43,021 nucleotides of DNA, taken from positions 1 through 43,021 of the forward strand of contig LSKF01000068.1 in the NCBI GenBank assembly GCA_001556995.1. The letters are read 5' to 3'. Positions 1 to 8,285 of the stretch are shown in pieces. Within the stretch, counting starts at the first letter, position 1. Each line of letters begins with the position of its first letter. Made by a program: the position numbers and the translations under genes. Source of the DNA: Erythrobacteraceae bacterium CCH12-C2. Lineage in GTDB: Bacteria; Pseudomonadota; Alphaproteobacteria; Sphingomonadales; Sphingomonadaceae. A model generated the notes under the pieces. It did not search any database. It was not told where the DNA came from and saw only the letters and a list, made by a program, of their open reading frames with translations.

Positions 1-765
1 CCCCCGCCCCCGCCGCCAACCGAATGGCTGAGCGCGCCCGCCTATGTGTGGGAGGGCGATACCGCCCGCGCTGTGCCAGTGCTCGACGCCCTGCCGCTCA
101 CCCAGCTTCACGGGATCGATTCGCAGAAAGTCGCGCTGCGCAACTTGTGCGCCCGGCTCGCCTCCGGGGCTGCGGCGCATGATGTGCTGCTGTGGGGCGC
201 GCGCGGGATGGGCAAGTCGGCGCTGGTGCGCGCCGCGGTGGCCGATGCGCAGGCCGCGCTTCCCGGCGCGCTCGCGCTGGTGCAGCTTGCCCCCGGCACC
301 CTGCCGACCTTCCTCGCGCTGATCGCCGCGCTCGCACCGCAACGCCGCGCGTTCCTGCTGTTCATCGACGATCTCGGCTTCGGCGCGGATGGGCGGGCCG
401 AGATGCTCGCGCTGCGCAGCCTGCTCGACGGCGGCATTGCCCCGCGCCCGGCGCATATCCGGCTCGCGGTGACCGCCAACCGCCGCACCATCACCGAACG
501 CGAGGACACCTCAGGCGCGCTCCACGAAAGGGATGAGCGCGACGATGCGCTGGCGCTGGCGGATCGCTTCGGGCTGACGCTGGGGTTCCACCCAGCGGAC
601 AAGGACACCTACCTCGCGATCCTCACCAGCTACATCACCCCGCTAGGGCTCAGCTTCGATGCGGAGGAGGCGATGGCCTACGCGATCCAGCGCGGCAATC
701 GCTCCGGCAGGACCGCGCTGCAATTCGCCACCGAACTCGCAGGGCGCGCGGGCCTCAGACTTTAA
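1..765 (+). CDS. DUF815-family AAA+ ATPase, 5' end outside window
   Basis: The frame is open from base 1 and ends at TAA 763-765, so 254 C-terminal residues are visible and the true start lies upstream. The GTG at 46 is unlikely to be the start because a proline-rich, in-frame stretch precedes it. A Walker A motif (GARGMGKSAL, bases 196-225) and a Walker B-like strand (FLLFIDD, bases 352-372) mark a P-loop ATPase. The surrounding sequence (LLWGARGMGKSALV, later AVTANRRTI) matches the DUF815 family of predicted AAA+ ATPases, whose substrate is not established. Its stop codon overlaps that of the convergent gene on the other strand, the two sharing TTAA. Confidence 0.85.
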   Translation, partial: PPPPPPTEWLSAPAYVWEGDTARAVPVLDALPLTQLHGIDSQKVALRNLCARLASGAAAHDVLLWGARGMGKSALVRAAVADAQAALPGALALVQLAPGTLPTFLALIAALAPQRRAFLLFIDDLGFGADGRAEMLALRSLLDGGIAPRPAHIRLAVTANRRTITEREDTSGALHERDERDDALALADRFGLTLGFHPADKDTYLAILTSYITPLGLSFDAEEAMAYAIQRGNRSGRTALQFATELAGRAGLRL

Positions 766-2246
766 TTGACCTTCTGCCCCGCCTGCCGCCGCAGGTAATC
801 CGCTTCAAAGGTCTGGCGCGGATCGCGCAGGTTCTTGGCCGGGGGCAGGCCCTGCTTCGGTAGCTGGGCAATCGCAGCCGCAGGCGCAGCGCCCGGCGCC
901 TTTACGCGCCAGATGATCCCAGCGGTATCATCCGACACCAGCAGCGACCCATCGCCCGCCCATTCGACCCAGGTCGGCCGCCCGCGCGTGGTGCCATCGT
1001 CCTTGAGGAACCCGGTCAGCACCGGCACCGGCTTGCCCTGTGGATTGCCGAGCTTGTCGAACCCGACATAGACCACATCATAACCCGAAGGCGGCTGACG
1101 GTTCCACGAGCCGTGCCGCGCGATGAAGGCCCCGCTGGCAAAGTTTCCGCCCATCACGTGGCCTTCGCGGCTGAACACCATCCCCAGCGCAGCAACATGC
1201 GGGCCGAGCGCGAATTCGGGCTTGCGGACATATTCCATCAGGAAGCGCGGCATCGGCGCTTCGACCCGGCGGTCGATGTTGGTTTTGTAGTAAACCCACG
1301 GCCAGCCATATTGCGCGCCCACCGGCACATTGGTGAGGTAATCGGGCACGAGGTCCGATCCGAGCATGTCCCGCTCGTTCACCGTGGTCCAAAGCTCGCC
1401 GGTCCAAGGGCTGAAGTCCATCCCATTGGGATTGCGGAGGCCCACCGCGAATTGCCGCTGGCGGCTTTCGACCAGATCATATTGCCAGATCATCGCCCGA
1501 CCCTGTTCGACTGCCATCCCGGCCTCGCCGATATTGCTGACCGAACCGACCGCGACGAACAGGCTCTTGCCATCAGGGGCAAGCTCTAGGTTGCGCATCC
1601 AGTGGCCCCCGCCGCCCGGCAGGTCCATCAGCTTGCGCGGGGTGCCGGTGATCGTGTCATCGCCCAGCGCATAGGGAAACGCCAGCACGGCGTTGTGATT
1701 GGCGACATAAAGCGTCCCATCCTGCCAGCTCATGCCAGAGGGCGAATCCAGCCCCTCTTCGAGAATAACCTTCTGCGTTTCGGCGCTGCCATTGCCGTCG
1801 GCGTCACGCAGCAAGACGATCTGGTTGGGGGATTCGCCCGCCGATCCGGCCTTCGAGAAAAGGTAGCCTTCGATCCAGCCCCGGATCGTCGCCATGACTC
1901 CGCCGCCGCCGCTGTCTTCCTTGGCCGGGGCGCGGGTCAGCGTCACCAACACGTCGCCATTGGGCAGCGTGTAGAGGATGCGCGGGTGATCGAGCCCTTC
2001 GGCAAAGCGCACCACCTCCAGCCCTTCGGCGGGCTGAGGCGCTTCATCAGCCTGCCAGCCCACCGGTTCGGCGATCTTGACCGTGGGGAAACTTTGCGGA
2101 TTGCCTTCTGACAGCACCGGGTCGGTGCCGGCGACATCCTCGACCGAGAGCGCTGCGGTGTCCCCCCGGGTCAGGAACCACAGCCCTGCGCCTGCCAGCA
2201 CGATCAGGATACCAAGGGCGATTGCGATTCTGCGGAAAATGGCCAT
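762..2246 (-). CDS. Sorbosone dehydrogenase-like PQQ-type beta-propeller oxidoreductase
   Basis: A 494-residue protein related to L-sorbosone dehydrogenase and soluble aldose sugar dehydrogenases. These are beta-propeller enzymes that usually use pyrroloquinoline quinone and work outside the cytoplasm. I start it at ATG 2246 (MAIFRRIAIALG), which places one hydrophobic N-terminal segment (about residues 7-25) as a signal anchor; an in-frame start 12 codons upstream gives a poor N-terminus. Family-like stretches include GGGGHWMRNLELAPDG, AVGLRNPNGMDF and ARHGSWNRQPPSGYDVVYV. The substrate cannot be read from the sequence, and no PQQ biosynthesis genes are in the window. It is divergent from the next gene, and its stop overlaps the DUF815 gene. 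Confidence 0.85.
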   Translation of the reverse strand: MAIFRRIAIALGILIVLAGAGLWFLTRGDTAALSVEDVAGTDPVLSEGNPQSFPTVKIAEPVGWQADEAPQPAEGLEVVRFAEGLDHPRILYTLPNGDVLVTLTRAPAKEDSGGGGVMATIRGWIEGYLFSKAGSAGESPNQIVLLRDADGNGSAETQKVILEEGLDSPSGMSWQDGTLYVANHNAVLAFPYALGDDTITGTPRKLMDLPGGGGHWMRNLELAPDGKSLFVAVGSVSNIGEAGMAVEQGRAMIWQYDLVESRQRQFAVGLRNPNGMDFSPWTGELWTTVNERDMLGSDLVPDYLTNVPVGAQYGWPWVYYKTNIDRRVEAPMPRFLMEYVRKPEFALGPHVAALGMVFSREGHVMGGNFASGAFIARHGSWNRQPPSGYDVVYVGFDKLGNPQGKPVPVLTGFLKDDGTTRGRPTWVEWAGDGSLLVSDDTAGIIWRVKAPGAAPAAAIAQLPKQGLPPAKNLRDPRQTFEADYLRRQAGQKVN

Positions 2247-2311
2247 GTGGGAGCAAATAGAGCCGCGCCGCGCAGGCGGCAACCGGCAAGCGACGAAAGA
2301 CCCTTCAATCC

Positions 2312-2812
2312 ATGTATGATTTCAAGCCCGATACCGCGCTGACCCCGGCCGAAACCTATCGCGAGCTGCTGGCCGCTGCCGACGCACTGACCGACGGGGA
2401 GCCGGATGCGGTTGCTAACATGGCCAATGTAGCGGCGCTGATCTGGGAATTTCTGCCGGATTTGAACTGGGCCGGGTTCTACCGCGTCGCCCCGGCCAAG
2501 AGCGGCGGGGCGGATGAGCTGGTGCTCGGCCCCTTCGTTGGCCGCCCAGCGTGCATCCGCATCCCCTTCGGAATCGGCGTGTGCGGCGCGGCGGCAGCAT
2601 CGGGCGCGACCCAGCTTGTCCCCGACGTTCACGCCTTCCCCGGCCACATCGCCTGCGACGCGGCGAGCCAGTCGGAACTGGTGGTGCCCGTGATGCGTGA
2701 CGGCGCGGTGCTGGCCGTGATCGATCTCGACAGCCCCAGACTCGCGCGCTTTGCGCCTGAAGACGCCGCCGGGATCGAAGCGCTCGCCGACTTGCTGGCT
2801 GCGCGAATCTGA
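2312..2812 (+). CDS. msrC: Free methionine-(R)-sulfoxide reductase, GAF domain
   Basis: A 166-residue single-GAF-domain protein of the fRMsr (YebR/MsrC) family, which reduces free methionine-R-sulfoxide in the cytoplasm with thioredoxin as electron donor. The three family cysteines are present as C81, C91 and C115, with the same 10- and 24-residue spacing as the E. coli enzyme. The motifs LNWAGFYR, FGIGVCGAAA and SELVVPV are typical. It starts at ATG 2312, 65 bases from the divergent sorbosone dehydrogenase-like gene, so the two probably share a short promoter region. Length is normal for the family. Confidence 0.93.
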   Translation: MYDFKPDTALTPAETYRELLAAADALTDGEPDAVANMANVAALIWEFLPDLNWAGFYRVAPAKSGGADELVLGPFVGRPACIRIPFGIGVCGAAAASGATQLVPDVHAFPGHIACDAASQSELVVPVMRDGAVLAVIDLDSPRLARFAPEDAAGIEALADLLAARI

Positions 2813-2940
2813 GGCGCTTAGCCGCCTGACCGGCCCGAAACGGGACAACCCTTGCAGCATCGCTTGGGCGCAGATGGGAGTCGGTGGTAAACCTTTGGCT
2901 AACCATCCGCCGCGCTTGCGGCTTCAAGGGGGATTCACTG

Positions 2941-3837
2941 ATGCGCGTGCCGCTCCGGATTCTTGTCACCCTCGGCGTTGCAATGCCCGCTATGGCCTTG
3001 CCCGGCGTGGCACAGGCGCAGACCTACAGCGATCTCCCACCGCTGACACCGATGTCGGAGGTTGAAGTGCGCCGCCTTCCGGCGGAATATCGTCAGGCGC
3101 CCGTGGCGGTACAGACCAACGAGACCGTCACGACCGCTGACGGCGTCGAGACGATCACCCGCACGCGGCGGATCGAATCCCGCGCTCCGGCCGGAACTGG
3201 CGGCTATACCCCCGCGCCGCAATATGTGCCGAACTATCCGCAGACCGCCTATGTCCCGGCACCGGGCACGTCGCCGATCGTTTTCGAGCGCCAGCAATGG
3301 CTCGACGAATGCCGGCGCCGGACCCAAGGGCGCGGTAAGGATGAAACCGGCCTTATTATTGGCGCCCTGCTCGGCGCAATTGTTGGCGGAGTTGCGGGCT
3401 ATGAGATCGCAGGCGCGGGCGACCGCGTGGCTGGGGCAGCGCTGGGCTTTGGCGGCGGCGGACTCATCGGCGGATTGTTCGGCAGCCTGTTCGATGGGGG
3501 CAAGAAAAAGAATCGCTATGATTGCGAGGCTGCGCTCGATGGGTACCTGACGCAAAATGGCGCGCCGGGCACCCGGATCGCCAGCCGCGAGATTGCCTAT
3601 GCGCCCTATCCTGGGGGACCAGCCTATGGTTATGGCTACGGTTATCCTGCCGGATATTCCTACGGTTACACCTATGCCCCGCCGCCGCAGGTCGTGATGG
3701 TGCCGGTGCGCAGCGAAGTGCAGCAGCAGGTGGTCGTGCGCGAAACCATCCGCGAGGAAAGCTACACTGTCCCCGGCGCCGTGCGGGAAATCCAAACGCC
3801 AGCACCGTCACCCAAGATGATCAAGGGCGGGCGCTGA
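2941..3837 (+). CDS. Glycine-zipper 2TM-domain envelope protein
   Basis: A 298-residue exported protein. I use ATG 2941 because it gives a clean signal peptide (MRVPLRILVTLG to about GVAQAQ, residues 1-26) and follows an AAGGGGG ribosome site; an upstream GTG at 2884 would bury that signal. After a Pro/Tyr-rich region, a glycine zipper spans roughly residues 135-185 (alternating Gly/Ala around GALLGAIVGGVAGYEIAG and GGGGLIGGLFGSLF). Such zippers insert into or line the outer membrane in related lipoprotein-like proteins. The C-terminal part is unusually rich in Tyr and Gly (YGYGYGYPAGYSYGYTY). Its specific function is unknown. It is followed by a strong terminator. Confidence 0.8.
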   Translation: MRVPLRILVTLGVAMPAMALPGVAQAQTYSDLPPLTPMSEVEVRRLPAEYRQAPVAVQTNETVTTADGVETITRTRRIESRAPAGTGGYTPAPQYVPNYPQTAYVPAPGTSPIVFERQQWLDECRRRTQGRGKDETGLIIGALLGAIVGGVAGYEIAGAGDRVAGAALGFGGGGLIGGLFGSLFDGGKKKNRYDCEAALDGYLTQNGAPGTRIASREIAYAPYPGGPAYGYGYGYPAGYSYGYTYAPPPQVVMVPVRSEVQQQVVVRETIREESYTVPGAVREIQTPAPSPKMIKGGR

Positions 3838-3868
3838 GACAAACTTGGCGGCATACCGCCAGGCCATG

Positions 3869-3906
3869 AGCCCCGTGGGTTAGTCCAGAACCCGCGGGGC
3901 TTTTTT
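3869..3906. terminator. Rho-independent terminator after the glycine-zipper gene
   Basis: A 13-bp stem (3869-3881 with 3889-3901) with a single G-T wobble and a 7-base loop is followed by a run of six T (3901-3906) on the plus strand. It ends the plus-strand unit and sits just before the stop codon of convergent parB, so it may also insulate the two units. Confidence 0.92.
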
Positions 3907-3911
3907 CGGTG

Positions 3912-4886
3912 TCAGAACTCGCCGCCGGTCAACCGCTGGCACAGCAGATCGAGCTGGTCGAGCGTGGTGTAGCGGATCGTGATCGTGCCCTTGCGCGGAT
4001 CGGCCTCGGGCTTGATCTTCACGCCCAGCCCCAGAAACTCCTCAAGGTGATGCTGCACGGCCAGAATATCGGCATTTTCAGCAGGTTCTGTGTGAGCCTG
4101 GCGTGCCGTTGCGGCGCTGTCCGGCTTGGCGGGCTTGCGCGTCAGCACTTCGATATCGCGCACGGATAGCCCTTCCGTGACCGCGATTTCGGCGATCTGC
4201 ACCGCATCATCCCGGCCGATCAGCGCGCGCACGTGCCCGGTGGTGAGTTTGCCCTGCTCAACCAGATCGAGCACCGGTCCGGGGAGGCTCATCAGCCGCA
4301 TCATGTTGGCGACATGGCTGCGTGACTTTTCAACCATGCGGGCAATATCGGCCTGAATCATGCCTTCATCTTCGGACAGCCGGTGATAGGCGCGCGCTTC
4401 CTCGACCGGGTTGAGATCCTCGCGCTGCAAGTTCTCGATCAGCGCCAGCGCCATCACTTCGCGATCGGTCAGGGTGCGGACCAGCGCCGGGATTTCGTGC
4501 AACCGCGCCTTCTGCGCCGCACGCCAGCGGCGTTCGCCTGCGACAAGCTGGTAGCCCTGCCCTTCGGGGTGGGGGCGGACGATGATGGGCTGGATCACCC
4601 CGCGCGTAGCGATCGAAGCAGCAAGCTCCTCCAGCGCAGTTTCATCGAAATATTTCCGTGGGTTACCGGGTAGCGGCTTGATGCTGGCAAGCGGCAACAT
4701 CCTGAGCGGCGAGGCACCCGCAACAGACGCCGCCTCAACCGGCGCATCATCACGGCGCACCAGAGGCTCCTCGCGCCGGGTCTCGCCCAGCAGCGCGCCC
4801 AACCCCTTGCCCAAGCGCCGTGGCTTATCCGCACCACCGCGCGAAATCATCGATACATCAACAGCTTGGGTAGTCTCTTCGGTCAT
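3912..4886 (-). CDS. parB: Chromosome partitioning protein ParB
   Basis: A 324-residue ParB CTPase clamp that loads at parS sites and organises the origin region for segregation by ParA. The N-terminal domain carries the CTP-binding patch GERRWRA and ENLQREDLNPVEEA. A helix-turn-helix follows (MIQADIARMVEKSRSHVANM), and a C-terminal dimerisation domain ends with TTLDQLDLLCQRLTGG. Length is typical. It is the last gene of the operon, and its ATG overlaps the parA stop as ATGA (4883-4886), so the two are translationally coupled. Seven parS-like sites lie 0.9-5.6 kb upstream of its start. Confidence 0.97.
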   Translation of the reverse strand: MTEETTQAVDVSMISRGGADKPRRLGKGLGALLGETRREEPLVRRDDAPVEAASVAGASPLRMLPLASIKPLPGNPRKYFDETALEELAASIATRGVIQPIIVRPHPEGQGYQLVAGERRWRAAQKARLHEIPALVRTLTDREVMALALIENLQREDLNPVEEARAYHRLSEDEGMIQADIARMVEKSRSHVANMMRLMSLPGPVLDLVEQGKLTTGHVRALIGRDDAVQIAEIAVTEGLSVRDIEVLTRKPAKPDSAATARQAHTEPAENADILAVQHHLEEFLGLGVKIKPEADPRKGTITIRYTTLDQLDLLCQRLTGGEF

Positions 4887-5665
4887 GCAGCCTGTCTTTC
4901 AGCGGGAAATCGCCCGATCAGCTCGCGCGCCAAGGACATGTAGGCGCGGCTGCCGGTGCAGTGCTGGTCATAGATCAGCGCCGGGAGCCCATGGCTCGGT
5001 GCTTCGGAGAGGCGGACGTTGCGCGGGATTACGGTGTCGAACACCAGCTTTCCAAGGCAATCGCGCACATCATCGGACACCTGATCGGTGAGCCGGTTGC
5101 GCCGATCAAACATGGTCAGCGCCACGCCGATAATGCCCAGGGACGGGTTGAAGCGCTGCTGCACCTGATCAACCGTCTGCAACAGCTGGCTGAGGCCCTC
5201 CAGCGCAAAGAACTCGCATTGCAACGGCACCAGCAGGGTGTCAGCGGCGCACAGGGCGTTGAGCGTCAGCAGACCGAGCGACGGGGGGCAATCAATGAAG
5301 CAGATGTCATGGCCCGCATGATTCGCCAGCGCGCGTTGCAAACGGTGGGTGCGGCCTTCCACGGCGACCAGCTCGACCTCAGCACCCGAGAGATCGACCG
5401 TAGCAGGGACGATATCCAGCCGCGGGATGCTGGTCGGGACGATCGCGGTGCTCAGCGCCACCTCGTCCACCAGCAGATCATAGCTTGAAACTTCACGCGC
5501 GGCGGAATGCACACCCAGCCCGGTCGAGGCATTGCCCTGCGGATCGAGATCAATCAGCAGCGTCCGCCAGCCCGTCGCGGCCATGGCAGTGGCGATGTTG
5601 ATCGCGGTGGTGGTCTTGCCCACCCCGCCCTTCTGATTGGCAATCGCGATGGTCAGCATGGGCAT
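4883..5665 (-). CDS. parA: Chromosome partitioning ATPase ParA
   Basis: A 260-residue deviant-Walker ATPase that moves ParB-parS complexes over the nucleoid. The N-terminal motif NQKGGVGKTTTAIN has the signature lysine of MinD/ParA proteins. LIDLDPQGNAS and CFIDCPPSLG are the Walker A' and Walker B regions. I start it at ATG 5665 (MPMLTIAI) because AGGAAGGA lies just upstream; ATG 5659 is the only close alternative. The frame stays open 450 bases upstream through rsmG, but that extension is not protein-like. It overlaps parB by four bases and follows rsmG after 50 bases. Confidence 0.97.
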   Translation of the reverse strand: MPMLTIAIANQKGGVGKTTTAINIATAMAATGWRTLLIDLDPQGNASTGLGVHSAAREVSSYDLLVDEVALSTAIVPTSIPRLDIVPATVDLSGAEVELVAVEGRTHRLQRALANHAGHDICFIDCPPSLGLLTLNALCAADTLLVPLQCEFFALEGLSQLLQTVDQVQQRFNPSLGIIGVALTMFDRRNRLTDQVSDDVRDCLGKLVFDTVIPRNVRLSEAPSHGLPALIYDQHCTGSRAYMSLARELIGRFPAERQAA

Positions 5666-5715
5666 CCGTCCTTCCTGCGCACAGATTCCGGTTGAATCCA
5701 CGGGCAATTCGCGTG

Positions 5716-6342
5716 TCAGGCCTTCACGATGATCCCGGCCTCGGAATCGGTCAAGGAATGTTTCACGTGAAACATTGCTCGAATCGAAGGCTTCAGTGTC
5801 TCCAACTCCTGCGCCGCTGAACGCCCCTTGGGCAAGACATAGACCGTGTCCCTTGTGGAGAAGGGTGCGGACAAGGCGAGAAGTTTGGGGAGCGGCGCGA
5901 AGGCGCGTGCCGAAATGGCGCGGGCTGGAAATGGCGTAACACGCTCCAGACGCTGGCCCTCCACCCGGCACTTGGTGAGACCAAGCGTCACAATGACATG
6001 CTCCAGAAACTCCACCCGGCGCGCCCGCGATTCCACCAGAACCACCGGCATATTGGGGTGAAGCGCGGCGATCACCACTCCGGGAAAGCCCGGACCGCTG
6101 CCAAGATCGAGCCACGGCCCCTTCGCATTCGGCCCCAATGTTTCACGTGAAACATTTTCAAGGAGCTGCGCCGAGTCGGCGATATGGCGTTGCCAGAGGT
6201 GCGGCTCGGTGGCTTTGGCGATGAGGTTCTGGCGCTGGTTCTCCTCGAGCACCAGCGCGGCGAAGGTCTCAAGCCGCGCCATTCCGGCTGCGTCAGTCAG
6301 CCCGGCTACATAGGCGCGGGCCTCGTCTTCGGTAGTGATCAC
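5716..6342 (-). CDS. rsmG: 16S rRNA m7G527 methyltransferase RsmG
   Basis: A 208-residue SAM-dependent methyltransferase (GidB) that makes m7G527 in 16S rRNA. The SAM-binding loop [16 protein letters not shown] is intact. It starts at a GTG (6342) that overlaps the mnmG stop as GTGA, implying coupling. Two perfect parS palindromes lie inside the coding region and are translated as NVSRET (near 6139) and MFHVKH (near 5759). The second falls near the C-terminus, where insertion of such a sequence is probably tolerated. Confidence 0.96.
   Translation of the reverse strand: MITTEDEARAYVAGLTDAAGMARLETFAALVLEENQRQNLIAKATEPHLWQRHIADSAQLLENVSRETLGPNAKGPWLDLGSGPGFPGVVIAALHPNMPVVLVESRARRVEFLEHVIVTLGLTKCRVEGQRLERVTPFPARAISARAFAPLPKLLALSAPFSTRDTVYVLPKGRSAAQELETLKPSIRAMFHVKHSLTDSEAGIIVKA
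5759..5774. other. parS site 1 (in rsmG)
   Basis: Perfect 16-bp palindrome TGTTTCACGTGAAACA, the bacterial parS consensus bound by ParB. It lies in the 3' part of rsmG and is the copy nearest to parA and parB. Confidence 0.95.
6139..6154. other. parS site 2 (in rsmG)
   Basis: Perfect TGTTTCACGTGAAACA inside rsmG, read as part of NVSRET. Confidence 0.95.
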
Positions 6343-8201
6343 GCGGCGCGCTGCCCATTGGCGCGGCGGCGCGCGTGGACCAGCAAGGCCGAGAGCGCCG
6401 CCGGGGTCACCCCCGACACCCGCCCTGCTGCCGCGAGTGTTGCCGGCGCGGCTTTGCTCAGCCGCTCGACCATCTCGTTGGAGAGACCCGGCACCTCGCC
6501 GTAGGGGAAGTCAGCTGCAAGCGGCAGGGCCTCGCTCGCGCGCAGATCCCTGAGCTCGGCGTCCTGCCGGGCGAGATAGGGCGCATAGGCCGCATCCTCG
6601 GCCATTTCCTCAGCGAGCTGCGGATCAAGCGCGGTGAGGTCGCCCAGCCACGGAGCAAGCGCCTCGGGGGTCACGCCATCGTAGCGCAGCCATTCTGCCA
6701 GTGACTTCTCGCCATGATCGCGGCGCACAGGAAGGCCGAGATCCGCCAACTCGCGGGCGTGGATCTTCTCGGAATGTTTCACGTGAAACATTTCGCGCAC
6801 CGCCTCTCGGCGCTCCCACCACGCCTTGCGCTCTGCCCCGATGCATCGGGCTTCGATGCCCAACCCCGTCAGACGTGTTGTGGCATTATTGGCCCGCAGC
6901 CGCAGGCGATACTCGGCGCGGGCTGTGAGCATGCGATAGGGCTCGGACACGCCCTGCAACGTCAGATCATCGACCATCACCGCAATGTAGCTGTTCGCCC
7001 GGTCGAGCTGCGGCGCGGCAGTGCCCAGCGCGGCCGCTGCTGCCTCCAGCCCGGCGACCAACCCCTGCGCAGCCGCCTCCTCATACCCGGTGGTGCCATT
7101 GATCTGCCCTGCGCAATAAAGCCCGGGGATCGCCCGCACCTGCAAATCACGGGTCAGCGCGCGGGGATCAATATGGTCATATTCGACCGCATAGCCCGGC
7201 TGCACGATCACCACGCGCTCACAACCCGGCATGGTGCGCACCACCTCCTCCTGCACATCTACCGGGAGCGAGGTGCTGATGCCGTTGGGATAGACCAGCG
7301 GCGTATCCAGTCCCTCAGGCTCAAGGAACACCTGATGCCCCTCGCGGTCGCCGAAGCGGTGGATCTTGTCTTCAATCGAAGGGCAATAGCGCGGCCCCGC
7401 CGCCGCAATCGCGCCCGAGAACAGCGGCGAGCGGTGGAGATTGGCGCGGATCGCATCATGTCCCGCCTGCGTGGTGCGGGTGATGGCGCAGAACACCTGC
7501 GGGTTCACCCGCTTCGGGGTGAGCGGCGACATGGTCCAGGCTTCGCCATCGGAAGGCTGTTCCTCCAGCACCGCCCAATTGATCGTCCTCCCATCGAGCC
7601 GCGGCGGCGTGCCGGTCTTGAGCCGGGCCATCGGCAGGTCAGCCCCGCGCAATTGCTCCGCGAGCCGCTTGGCGGCGTTCTCGCCAATCCGCCCGCCCTC
7701 GATGCGCTCCTCGCCCCGGAACAGCACCCCGCCAAGGAAGGTGCCGGTGCACAGGACAATATGTTTCACGTGAAACATTGTGCCGTCGGCCAGCTCCAAC
7801 CCGGTGACCCGCCCGCCTGCGAGAACCAGCGCCGCAGCCTCGCCCTGCACCAGCGTCAGATTGGGCTGCGCGCGGACCACCTGCTGCACCGCAGCCTTGA
7901 ACCGCACCCGATCCGCCTGAACGCGCGGGCCCCATACCGCGCTGCCCTTCGATCGATTGAGCATCCGATAATGGATCGCGCCTGCATCCGCAGCGCGGCC
8001 CAGCACCCCGTCGAGCGCATCGACCTCGCGCACCAGATGGCCCTTGCCCAAACCCCCGATCGCCGGATTGCAGCTCATCGCCCCGATTGCGTTAAGGTCA
8101 AAGCTCACCAATGCCGTGCGCGCACCCATGCGGGCCGAAGCACAGGCGGCTTCGACCCCGGCGTGACCGCCGCCGATAACAATGACATCAAATTGGTGCA
8201 T
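6339..8201 (-). CDS. mnmG: tRNA uridine-5-carboxymethylaminomethyl modification enzyme MnmG
   Basis: A 620-residue FAD enzyme (GidA) that works with MnmE to install the cmnm5 group on wobble U34 of certain tRNAs. The N-terminus has the FAD-binding [10 protein letters not shown] loop; [15 protein letters not shown] and the [14 protein letters not shown] stretch are family signatures. I choose ATG 8201 ([12 protein letters not shown]); a TTG at 8237 is possible but would add 12 residues not usual in the family. Two parS sites lie inside the gene, both read as MFHVKH, one of them directly before a conserved [10 protein letters not shown] segment. It overlaps rsmG by four bases. Confidence 0.96.
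   Translation of the reverse strand: MHQFDVIVIGGGHAGVEAACASARMGARTALVSFDLNAIGAMSCNPAIGGLGKGHLVREVDALDGVLGRAADAGAIHYRMLNRSKGSAVWGPRVQADRVRFKAAVQQVVRAQPNLTLVQGEAAALVLAGGRVTGLELADGTMFHVKHIVLCTGTFLGGVLFRGEERIEGGRIGENAAKRLAEQLRGADLPMARLKTGTPPRLDGRTINWAVLEEQPSDGEAWTMSPLTPKRVNPQVFCAITRTTQAGHDAIRANLHRSPLFSGAIAAAGPRYCPSIEDKIHRFGDREGHQVFLEPEGLDTPLVYPNGISTSLPVDVQEEVVRTMPGCERVVIVQPGYAVEYDHIDPRALTRDLQVRAIPGLYCAGQINGTTGYEEAAAQGLVAGLEAAAAALGTAAPQLDRANSYIAVMVDDLTLQGVSEPYRMLTARAEYRLRLRANNATTRLTGLGIEARCIGAERKAWWERREAVREMFHVKHSEKIHARELADLGLPVRRDHGEKSLAEWLRYDGVTPEALAPWLGDLTALDPQLAEEMAEDAAYAPYLARQDAELRDLRASEALPLAADFPYGEVPGLSNEMVERLSKAAPATLAAAGRVSGVTPAALSALLVHARRRANGQRAA
6775..6790. other. parS site 3 (in mnmG)
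   Basis: Perfect TGTTTCACGTGAAACA inside mnmG, read as MFHVKH. Confidence 0.95.
7762..7777. other. parS site 4 (in mnmG)
   Basis: Perfect TGTTTCACGTGAAACA inside mnmG, read as MFHVKH. Confidence 0.95.
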
Positions 8202-8267
8202 GTCGGCGCAAATAGGGCGCGCGAGGGCAATCGTCAAAGTCGATTGCGTCCGAGCGCTGCGCTGAAA

Positions 8268-8283
8268 TGTTTCACGTGAAACA
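8268..8283. other. parS site 5 (between mnmE and mnmG)
   Basis: Perfect TGTTTCACGTGAAACA in the 84-base gap between mnmE and mnmG, two bases past the mnmE stop. It is the only copy outside coding sequence. Confidence 0.95.
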
Positions 8284-8285
8284 TT

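Noticed and set aside
2888..2906. CtrA box before the glycine-zipper gene
   Set aside because: TAAA-N7-CTAACCAT has changes in both halves, too weak to support.
6714..8279. 521-codon frame opposite mnmG, and similar long frames opposite parA, hemE, ctaA, thiSG and murA
   Set aside because: They are shadow frames of conserved genes, with no ribosome sites or recognisable domains.
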